A stretch of DNA of 64,000 nt from the NCBI RefSeq assembly GCF_000733295.1, contig NZ_JPMI01000017.1, positions 1 through 64,000 on the forward strand, written 5' to 3'. Below, one piece after another: positions 1 to 6,829 of the stretch. The notes beneath the pieces were generated by a model. That model was not told where the DNA came from and made no database searches. It saw only the letters and a program-made list of their open reading frames with translations. A program made the position numbers and the translations under genes. Source of the DNA: Archangium violaceum Cb vi76 (GTDB lineage: Bacteria > Myxococcota > Myxococcia > Myxococcales > Myxococcaceae). The first letter of the stretch is position 1, and the number at the start of each line of letters is the position of its first letter.

Positions 1-324
1 GGGCGGGTGTTCCGTGCGCGGAGTCGGGCCCGGTGGAAACCGCGTGCGAAGGCTTCCCCTCCGATGGCCACGCCGGTGCGGGAGGTGGTGCGAGCGCCTC
101 GCGGAAGGAAACGCGGGGCTTGGGCCCGGCATGGGGTGGGGAGGCGTGAAGAGGAGTGCGTGGGGCGGGCGTTCCGTGCGCGGAGTCGAGCCCGGTGGGA
201 GCCGAAGGCGAGGGACTCCCGCCCGACGGGGTGGTGGACTCCGAAGGAGGCGCGAGCGCCTCGCGGAAGGAAACGCAGGGCCGAGGCTCGGCGCGCGGCA
301 TGTCCGCGAACGCGGAGGAGGGAG
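1..324. repeat. 162-bp tandem coding repeat
   Basis: The block starting GGGCGGGTGTTCCGTGCGCG at position 1 recurs at 163 as GGGCGGGCGTTCCGTGCGCG, and the segment GCGAGCGCCTCGCGGAAGG recurs with the same spacing. The unit is 162 bp (54 codons), so it keeps frame in the minus-strand gene. The copies are similar rather than identical, and the array may continue left of the window. Confidence 0.75.
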
Positions 325-1672
325 CGGATGTCCGGGCGTATGCCCCGGCAGGATCCTGGTGGCCTTCTTGCGTGGGAGAGGGCTCCGCGGTGGCGGGGAG
401 GGTGGACGGGCGCCCGGCGTGTGCCCCGGTCCTGGCCGGAGGGGATGGAGTCCGGGAGGGCGCTCCGGCCTCGAGCGGTTCCTCCGTGGAGATGGGGGAC
501 ACCGCCGCGATGCCGCTCGTGTCGTCCGTACGCGGGAGCCGTGGCCACCGGGAGGGCGTGGGCAGGCGCTGCGCGGGTGGGACGTGCGCGACCTTCGTAT
601 TCGCGGGTGGTGCGGCCGGGTCGCGAGGTTCCTCCCGGCCGGAGTCGCGGGGCTGGTGTGGCGGGGGCTTCGCGGGCGTGGACCCAGGGGACGTGGCTCG
701 TGCCATCGCCAGGGCCGGACCCTCGCCGGGCACGGGGCCGGAGCGTCCTCCCGAGCGCACTTCTCCCGAGCGCACTTCTCCCGAGCGCACTTCTCCCGAG
801 GGGCCGCGCATCCGCTCCCGCCATCCGGCCACCGCCGCCGCGGTACCGGGCAGGTCGATCACCCGAGGGGCACGGCGGATCATCAGCGCCACCCCCAGCA
901 GGGTCGCCGGCTCGAGCCCCAGCACCGCCGAATCCACCTCGGGAGCCCAGCGCCGCCACGGCGACTCCCCCGTGCCAACATCTGGCGCCTCCCGAGTCCC
1001 CGCTCCTGCCCGTAGCTCTCCGGGGGGCTCCACCGGGAGCTCCGCGCGTCCCCCCGCCAGTGCGTCCTCCAGGGCCCGCAGGCCGAAGCGCCGGTTCACC
1101 CGCGCCAGGAGTTCGCGGGCCTCTGTCTCACCCAGGCGCCGGAGGAAGGCCTCCGCGCGGCCCCACCGGGCCACCAGGTCCAGCGAGGCCGGGACGTACT
1201 CCGGTGCCCGCGTCCACTCCGCCACCAGCGCCCGGTACGGGTCCGAGCCGCGAAAGAGGCTCGCCCACCACCAGCGCGAGGCGGCCTGGCCGGAGCCCAG
1301 GTCGCTCGCGAGACAGGCGTACAGCTCGGCCGGGTCCGCGAAGACGACGGCCCGGGCCTCGCCGGGCAGGGCTCCCCCAACGGGCCTCGCCGCACGGGCG
1401 AGCCGCTCGCGCAGCGACTCCCGGAACGCCTGCTCCCACTCGGCCGGAGGGCGCGGCTCGTACCGGTGCAGGCGCAACGTGCGGGGCCTCGGATCCTCCA
1501 TCCTGTGGATGCAGACGATGGCCGAGGGAGGCGGTCCTCCCGGAGAGAAGTCCAGGGTGCTCAGCAGCCCTTCCAGCCGCAGCCGGGCGGAGAGCGGCTC
1601 GCAGCCGCCGCCGCGCACGCGCAACCGGCCGATGACGGCTTCCCCGGGCCGGTGCCCCTCATGCCTCCCCAT
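1..1672 (-). CDS. eCIS operon terminal gene, repeat-rich protein, 3' end outside the window
   Basis: The frame opens with ATG at 1672 and stays open to the window edge, giving at least 557 residues. The start overlaps the stop of the preceding gene by 14 bp, so it belongs to the same operon. Residues 1 to about 200 look folded: a Leu/Arg-rich start, an AEL-type segment, a WWW run near residue 138, and a helical stretch ending RRFGL. From about residue 230 it becomes Pro/Ser/Ala-rich, with three SGEVR pentads (about 291-305) and a roughly 54-residue repeat marked by VSFREALAPP and DSAHGTPA. I do not recognise a named family with confidence. Position late in an eCIS operon and a length-variable repetitive part make a tape-measure or adaptor role possible, but that is inference. 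A translation from any other frame here is a shadow. Confidence 0.7.
   Translation of the reverse strand, partial: MGRHEGHRPGEAVIGRLRVRGGGCEPLSARLRLEGLLSTLDFSPGGPPPSAIVCIHRMEDPRPRTLRLHRYEPRPPAEWEQAFRESLRERLARAARPVGGALPGEARAVVFADPAELYACLASDLGSGQAASRWWWASLFRGSDPYRALVAEWTRAPEYVPASLDLVARWGRAEAFLRRLGETEARELLARVNRRFGLRALEDALAGGRAELPVEPPGELRAGAGTREAPDVGTGESPWRRWAPEVDSAVLGLEPATLLGVALMIRRAPRVIDLPGTAAAVAGWRERMRGPSGEVRSGEVRSGEVRSGGRSGPVPGEGPALAMARATSPGSTPAKPPPHQPRDSGREEPRDPAAPPANTKVAHVPPAQRLPTPSRWPRLPRTDDTSGIAAVSPISTEEPLEAGAPSRTPSPPARTGAHAGRPSTLPATAEPSPTQEGHQDPAGAYARTSAPSSAFADMPRAEPRPCVSFREALAPPSESTTPSGGSPSPSAPTGLDSAHGTPAPRTPLHASPPHAGPKPRVSFREALAPPPAPAWPSEGKPSHAVSTGPDSAHGTPA
751..800. repeat. 15-bp perfect tandem repeat (three units plus 5 bp)
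   Basis: Three exact copies of CCGAGCGCACTTCTC occupy 751-795, followed by CCGAG. On the minus strand each unit encodes the pentad SGEVR. Being in frame, copy-number change would only lengthen or shorten the linker of the terminal eCIS protein. Confidence 0.9.
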
Positions 1673-2924
1673 TGCGCCTCCGGCGCATGATGCCGAGCAC
1701 GAACAGTCCCAGCGTGACGGCCCCCAGGGCTCCTCCGGCCTTGTTGCATCCCCCCTCCCCGAACCGCATGTTCCGCCAGGCGCTCCGGTGGGCGAGGTAC
1801 GTGCCCGAGCCCGGTTGCGCGTCCAATTCCACGAGCACGACCTGCTCGGGATGTGACTCGTAGGCGTCGAGCTGCTCCTGCGTCGCCATCCATTCCCCGG
1901 TGGAGAAGGACTGGCTGCCCTCGGCGGGTATCGTCATCCGGGGCGTGGGGTTGCCAGGGGCGGGGAGGAGCTGCCAGGGGCTGTAGCCCTGGGCCGTGAC
2001 GCCCTCGTTGGAGACGAGGAAGGTGGCGGTGACTCCCTCGGCCTCGGCGGCGAGCCCCGCGGTGCTCACCGAGGCGTTGTGGACGGTGGCCACGAGCCGG
2101 TTGGGCTTCTGGAAGTCGATCGTGCTTCCGGGGTCCTCCAGGGTCCGGATGTCGTCGGGGCCGAGGGACACGCCGCCGCAGCCCGTGTCCTTCAGGTACG
2201 CCCTGCGCCAGGTGGTGGGGGGGGCGGTGCTGGCCGGGCGCTCCTCGGCCTCCGGAGCTGGAGCGCCAGGCGGCCACACCAGGGCCACGGCCGGGTCCCC
2301 GTCCACGAGCACGGCGGCATGGAAGTCGAACTCCTCGACCCCGCCCAGCGCCAGCCCCTGTTCGGTGCGGGAGATGTCCGGCAGCCGGAGCTCGACGGTC
2401 CAGGCCTTGCGTGCCGTTCCGTCGCCAGAGGTGGCCATCCGTGCCTCGATCCACTCGGGATGGGCGCTGGGGGTGGCCTTGCTCCAGTCGACGGATTGGG
2501 GGGTGCCCGTGACCTTCCAGGCCGTCACCTCGAGGGGCGCCTTGTCGGTGACGCTGCCCACCCCGGGAGACACGGGGGAGATGTCGATGAGCCGGTACTG
2601 ATCCGTCCCCACGGGGCGGAAGGCCAGCACGAGGGTGTCGTCCTGGTCGAAGCCCGAGTCGTCCTCCACTTCGAAGGAGAGGTACAGGTCCGAGCCCTTG
2701 CGCAGTCCCTGCATGGCGGCGTGGGGACCGCTGGCGGGGCCCTGGAAGACGTAACGGAAGGCGTTGCTCCACCCCACGTCTCCTTGCACCTTGCCGTCCA
2801 GCGTGGGGGTGCTCACGCCGCTGCCCGGGGGCGTGGTGGCCTCTGGGAAGCACAGGCGCTGAGCGAGCGCCCGTGCGGGCAGCAGCGCGAGTCCCAACAG
2901 CAGCAGTTTCTTCCAAGCCCTCAT
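1659..2924 (-). CDS. Secreted MYXO-CTERM-type protein with a CBM9-like N-terminal half, inside the eCIS operon
   Basis: 421 residues. Residues 1-22 form a signal peptide (KK, hydrophobic core, ending ALA before Q). The C-terminus is a MYXO-CTERM-type tripartite tail: Cys at about 393, a hydrophobic segment, then RRRR. In myxobacteria such tails are cell-surface sorting signals, processed around the Cys. The segment after the signal (DGKVQGDVGW ... DLYLSFEVEDDSGFDQDD ... RPVG) resembles the beta-sandwich of carbohydrate-binding module 9 or DOMON-like domains; this is a pattern impression, not a search result. The stop overlaps the next gene's start, and the 2942 stop of the gene before lies 17 bp upstream, so it is co-transcribed with the injection-system genes. 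It may be a surface-anchored accessory or ligand-binding protein. Odd because eCIS particles assemble in the cytoplasm while this protein should be exported. Confidence 0.8.
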   Translation of the reverse strand: MRAWKKLLLLGLALLPARALAQRLCFPEATTPPGSGVSTPTLDGKVQGDVGWSNAFRYVFQGPASGPHAAMQGLRKGSDLYLSFEVEDDSGFDQDDTLVLAFRPVGTDQYRLIDISPVSPGVGSVTDKAPLEVTAWKVTGTPQSVDWSKATPSAHPEWIEARMATSGDGTARKAWTVELRLPDISRTEQGLALGGVEEFDFHAAVLVDGDPAVALVWPPGAPAPEAEERPASTAPPTTWRRAYLKDTGCGGVSLGPDDIRTLEDPGSTIDFQKPNRLVATVHNASVSTAGLAAEAEGVTATFLVSNEGVTAQGYSPWQLLPAPGNPTPRMTIPAEGSQSFSTGEWMATQEQLDAYESHPEQVVLVELDAQPGSGTYLAHRSAWRNMRFGEGGCNKAGGALGAVTLGLFVLGIMRRRRNGEA

Positions 2925-2941
2925 GGTGACACCTCCTGTGT

Positions 2942-4099
2942 TCAGGCCAGACGGATACGGTGGGACACCTCGCTCGCCACGCCGGGACGGCTCTCCGAGA
3001 CGATGCGCAGCTTGAGCTCCGCCGTCGTGGCCATGTTGTCGGCGGACAGCCGGGCCTTGAGCCTGACGAAGCCCGGCCCCTCCACCGAGAGCCGGTTGCC
3101 GAACTGGAGGGAGATCTTCCAGTGGCCGCCCGGGTCTCCCTCCACGGAGGGCTCGAGGCGGTAGTCGCCGCGCTCCAGGAACTGCGCCTGGAAGTCCAGT
3201 CTGGCGTCACGCTTCCGGGGGTCCACCACCACCTCGTTTTCCTTCAGGGTGGCGCCCTCGCGCACGCCGAGCAGGGCGAGCGGGAAGTCCGCTTGCAGGG
3301 GAGGCCTGGCGCCCACCTTGAGGTGCTGCTCGCCCGAGGAGCCGCGGAGCTTGGGGTTGCGCTGGGAGACGGCTTCCAGCCGCAGCCGTGCCGAGGAGTC
3401 ATCGGGCAGCTCGGGGGGAATGGTCAGCCGGACGCGGACCTTTTCCGAGGTGCCCAGTGGTGCCTGCCCCTGGCCGATGAGGAGCGCGGCGGGTTCCAGC
3501 ACCTGCTCCTGCTCATCCACCACGCGGGCGCGCCAGGCCGGCTCCACGAGGGGGGTGAAGGTGAAGGTCTCGTCCATGTTGGTGAGGACGGTGACGGTGT
3601 AGATGAAGTCGTAGCTCTGACCCGCCTTCAGGATGTGCACCTGGGGTGCGCCCGTGAGGCTGATCATCACCTGGCCCGTGGGCTCGGCGGGCGCCGCGGG
3701 GGCGACGATGACGGTGGCGGAGGCGAAGCCCAGGGGGTTGCTCACGGTGAGCTGCACCGGGGTGCTCTGCTCGCCGAGGCCCGGCAGGGGCTTCACGGTG
3801 AAGAGCAGCTGCGTGTCGCTGCTGCCGGGGTTGAACTGCTCCACCCGTTTGCCCGCCAGGGTGACGACGTTGTTCATCGGCAGGCCGAAGTTGCGGCCCA
3901 CCAGGCGCAGCTCCTCGCCCACCCGCACCGGGACGGTGGGAAAGATGGCGGTGATGGCCACGCCGGCCTTGCCGCCGGGCAGGGCGGACTCGAGCTGATC
4001 CAGGCGCTGCTCGTGCTCCTCCAACTGCTTGAGCATGCTGTTGAGGAGCTCGGCCGTGATGAGACTGCCGGGCTCGATCTTCGAATACGGTGGCGACAT
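2942..4099 (-). CDS. IPT/TIG-domain-like protein of the eCIS operon
   Basis: The longer open frame upstream of 4099 is only a shadow of the neighbouring gene; the natural start is ATG at 4099 (MSPPYSKIEPGS), giving 385 residues. Residues about 10-40 form a short helical segment (ITAELLNSMLKQLEEHEQR), probably a coiled coil for oligomerisation. Residues about 52-135 look like an IPT/TIG immunoglobulin-like fold (AITAIFP, LVGRNFG, LTVSNPLGFAS). The rest is beta-rich without Cys or catalytic motifs. In phage-like systems such proteins are usually fibre or decoration components. The gene lies 34 bp downstream of the preceding gene and shares its direction. The exact role is unknown. Confidence 0.75.
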   Translation of the reverse strand: MSPPYSKIEPGSLITAELLNSMLKQLEEHEQRLDQLESALPGGKAGVAITAIFPTVPVRVGEELRLVGRNFGLPMNNVVTLAGKRVEQFNPGSSDTQLLFTVKPLPGLGEQSTPVQLTVSNPLGFASATVIVAPAAPAEPTGQVMISLTGAPQVHILKAGQSYDFIYTVTVLTNMDETFTFTPLVEPAWRARVVDEQEQVLEPAALLIGQGQAPLGTSEKVRVRLTIPPELPDDSSARLRLEAVSQRNPKLRGSSGEQHLKVGARPPLQADFPLALLGVREGATLKENEVVVDPRKRDARLDFQAQFLERGDYRLEPSVEGDPGGHWKISLQFGNRLSVEGPGFVRLKARLSADNMATTAELKLRIVSESRPGVASEVSHRIRLA

Positions 4100-4133
4100 G
4101 CGCGTGTCCCTCGTGGGTTGGGTGTGGAGGGCC

Positions 4134-5438
4134 TCACCCCGCCGGCGGCTCCTCGCCGGGCCTGGGGATGGCAACATGGGCGTACTCCGCGCGCGCGACA
4201 TCCGCCCGCGCGTCGCCCCGGTAGGGCAGGTGTCCGCTGGCGAAGACGAGGTAGGGCTGTACGCCCTGGCCCTCGGACACGGCTTGCTGGTTCTGGCGGA
4301 TGAGGTAGACCCAGAGGAACTCCCGCGGGGCCGTCTCGGGGTCCCGGGCCAGCTCGATGGGGGCATGGGCCAGGGATTGGCGCAGCAGTGGCTCCAGGTG
4401 GTCCCCGTCAATGACGTACTGGCGCCAGGGGATTCCCTGGAAGAAGGTCTCGGCGCTGAAGCCCTTGAAGGAGCCGAGCTTGAGCGGCAGCACGCCGGCC
4501 GGCGGCAGGTAGTCGAAGTACTTCGTGGCCCTCACCTTCTCGGGAGCGCTCATGTCCAGCAGCGCCTGGAGGTGCTCCTGGAACTGGAGCAGCACGGCCT
4601 CGGCCTCGCTCGCGCGCCGCTCGCCCAGCAACGGGGCCCAGCGCCCGGTGTGCTCCACGCGTGTCGGGCGGCGGCGCACCGCGCCCATGTCCATGAAATG
4701 GATGCCGAAGCTCTCCTGCCAATAGAGGAGGGCCAGCGGCACCTCCTGGTCGGTGAGGGCGTCGGGCCGCCGGTGGTCATCCAGCAGTCCGTAGCGCTCC
4801 GGGGGGTTCCCGAAGGGGTGGACGAGTGCGCCGAGCCGCCGGGGATCCTTCGTGCCGAAGCACAGGTGGGCCACCTGGTTGCGCAGGCGTGGCGCCTTGG
4901 GGTCGGGCGCGTCGAACTTCAGCTTGAGCAGCCGGAAGCGCACGCCCGCGACGCGCTGCTTGGCGTTGCACGCCGGCTCGTTGGGACCGAGGCCGCTCAC
5001 GGGCGCCCGTCCCACGTAGCCCTCGTCCGGAGCGAGGGTGAGCAGGTACAGGCCCGTGCCCGTGACGGAGAGGTCCGCGGATGGGCGGCAGTCCTGGAAA
5101 TCGCCCGAGCCGGTGGTGGACACGCTCCGCGGTTTTCCGGCCGGGCCCAGCAAGACATCCACCGCGTCGCGCAACACGAGCGCCTGGCCTTCGCGGTTGA
5201 GTGCCAGCCCGGGGCCGACCTTCACCGAGAGCTTCGCCGTCGAGTTCGCGCCGAGCGGCGCCGACACCTCCAGGCCGTGGACGATGCCCTCGCCGACGGA
5301 GCGGCCCAGCAGCTTCAGCCACTCCCCGCGCGCCAGTTGCTCCTGGCGCAGATCCTCCCCGGACAGCAGCCGGCCGTTGAAGAAGTGGGTGGAGAGGATG
5401 CCGTCCTCGAGGTACGGCGTGTCGAGCCGGACGCTCAT
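4134..5438 (-). CDS. eCIS fibre/adaptor-like protein, paralogue of the upstream gene
   Basis: 434 residues starting MSVRLDTPYLEDG at ATG 5438, overlapping the upstream stop as ATGA. The N-terminal 100 residues (HFFNGRLLSGEDLRQEQ ... GEGIVHGLEVS ... KVGPGLALNREGQALVL) follow a pattern also present in the next gene upstream: opening phrase, GRLL or GMVLxxxD, a helix with ER or EQ, a GxGxxxGLxV turn, then a PGxAxxxxGxxxxV beta segment. I have seen this module in genes of unknown function in injection-system loci. The C-terminal half is alpha/beta without recognisable catalytic residues. Likely a baseplate-attached adaptor or tail-fibre base; that is inference from location and paralogy. Confidence 0.75.
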   Translation of the reverse strand: MSVRLDTPYLEDGILSTHFFNGRLLSGEDLRQEQLARGEWLKLLGRSVGEGIVHGLEVSAPLGANSTAKLSVKVGPGLALNREGQALVLRDAVDVLLGPAGKPRSVSTTGSGDFQDCRPSADLSVTGTGLYLLTLAPDEGYVGRAPVSGLGPNEPACNAKQRVAGVRFRLLKLKFDAPDPKAPRLRNQVAHLCFGTKDPRRLGALVHPFGNPPERYGLLDDHRRPDALTDQEVPLALLYWQESFGIHFMDMGAVRRRPTRVEHTGRWAPLLGERRASEAEAVLLQFQEHLQALLDMSAPEKVRATKYFDYLPPAGVLPLKLGSFKGFSAETFFQGIPWRQYVIDGDHLEPLLRQSLAHAPIELARDPETAPREFLWVYLIRQNQQAVSEGQGVQPYLVFASGHLPYRGDARADVARAEYAHVAIPRPGEEPPAG

Positions 5439-6829
5439 GGCATGCCTCCGAGCGGGAAGGTGCTCACCTCGATGATGAACTCGAGCTGCTCGATCTTCTT
5501 CGCGGCCATGGGCTTGCCGTTCGGCTCGAAGACCCTGACGACGAAGCCCTGCTTCATGTAGCCGCAGAAGATGACGGTGGGCGGCATCACGGCCTCGCAG
5601 CCCTTCGGGAGCACCTTGACGATGTAGCTCTGCCGGAACTGCGGATCCTCGTAGTCCTCGAAGGTGAAGACGACCTCTCCGTCCTTGGTCCAGAGGGCAC
5701 GCAGGTCGCCGTAGGTGTCCTCCCGGCCGGGCTCGTCGATGCCCTTGACGACGCCCGCCGCGACGACCTCGTAGACGGGAGGGGCGGGTTTGGGCTGTGG
5801 CTGCGGCGCCACGGGAGGTGCTCCCACCGGGATGAAGAGCCCCCGGAGCAGCCACTCCTGGAGCAGACGCAGGCTCAGCAACAGGGGCCGTTGCTCCTCG
5901 CTCAGGTGCACCTGCTCGGGGTCGGTGGTGGCGAGCTCCCAGGTGCCCTGCTGGCCGCCCTCGAGGATGAAGGGCAGGTCCAGCCCGGCGAGCAGCACCA
6001 CGTCCTCGACCTTCTTCGCCTCGTCGCTGGTGGGGCGCGCTTCCGGCCGCAGCTCCGTCACCCAGACGCGGAAGGCCGCGCGCAGGTAGGCCTCGAGCTC
6101 CCCGGGGGGAATCACCTGCTTCTTCGGCGGCGCGGGCTGTTCCTTCCCGCCCCACTGCGTGCGCAGCGCACCGAGGAATTCATCGAGGGTGGCGGGCGTG
6201 GTGCCTGCCGCGAGGGGGTTGGGCTCGAGGTGCAACTGGAGCCACCGCATGAGCTCGCGGATGCCCTGCTCCTCGGCCTGCTCGGGTGGATCGAACCGCA
6301 GCTCCAGGCGGAAGCCGTCGGTGAGGCGCGATGGCGCCATCACGTCATCCTCGGAGCGGCAGGGCTCGCCGGGAATGGGAACCTTGTCTGTTTCCAGCTC
6401 GCGGTAGCCGAGCACCACGTACAGCCGCAGGGCCGCCACGTTGTCGGTGTCGGAGCCCTCCATCTTCCAGATCCGCTTCTGCACCTCCTCGGAGTGCGCG
6501 GCCAGCCAGCCATGGAGGGAGGCGCACTGGGCGGGCGTCACGCGGATGAGCTGACCACTGGGACTCACCGCCACGCCCGGCGCCACCATGACCTCGAGCT
6601 CGGGGGGCTCCTTCTTGTCCGCCTTCCTGCACTGCACGGCGAGTCCCCACGCCGTCCCGTACCCGAGCAGCTCGCGCACCAGCCAGCGATCCCGCTCGGA
6701 GAGGTAGGAGAACTCCTGGGTGAAGTCGTCCTGGCCCAGGACCATGCCCAGCACGTAGTTGACGTGTTTGGTGGGATCCGTGGACTTCGTTGGCACGGAT
6801 GTGGACGCGGATCCGAACGTTGCGCTCAT
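5435..6829 (-). CDS. eCIS fibre/adaptor-like protein, paralogue of the downstream gene
   Basis: 464 residues from ATG 6829 (MSATFGSAS), with an ATGA overlap with the upstream gene; the much longer upstream extension of this frame is a shadow. Residues about 25-110 (YVLGMVLGQDDFTQEFSYL ... GYGTAWGLAVQ ... MVAPGVAVSPSGQLI) carry the same module as the 434-aa neighbour. The middle is helical with two Pro/Gln-rich linkers (near residues 240 and 335). The last 100 residues are beta-rich (VYEVVAAGVVKGID ... FTFEDYEDP ... VKVLPKGCEAVMPPTVIFCGY). No enzyme motif was seen. The two paralogues side by side suggest a heteromeric adaptor ring or fibre base at the baseplate. Confidence 0.75.
   Translation of the reverse strand: MSATFGSASTSVPTKSTDPTKHVNYVLGMVLGQDDFTQEFSYLSERDRWLVRELLGYGTAWGLAVQCRKADKKEPPELEVMVAPGVAVSPSGQLIRVTPAQCASLHGWLAAHSEEVQKRIWKMEGSDTDNVAALRLYVVLGYRELETDKVPIPGEPCRSEDDVMAPSRLTDGFRLELRFDPPEQAEEQGIRELMRWLQLHLEPNPLAAGTTPATLDEFLGALRTQWGGKEQPAPPKKQVIPPGELEAYLRAAFRVWVTELRPEARPTSDEAKKVEDVVLLAGLDLPFILEGGQQGTWELATTDPEQVHLSEEQRPLLLSLRLLQEWLLRGLFIPVGAPPVAPQPQPKPAPPVYEVVAAGVVKGIDEPGREDTYGDLRALWTKDGEVVFTFEDYEDPQFRQSYIVKVLPKGCEAVMPPTVIFCGYMKQGFVVRVFEPNGKPMAAKKIEQLEFIIEVSTFPLGGMP

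Noticed and set aside
1-1635. Long plus-strand open frames at the left edge
   Set aside because: Arg/Pro/Gly-rich antisense readings of the minus-strand gene that starts at 1672 and overlaps the upstream gene's stop.
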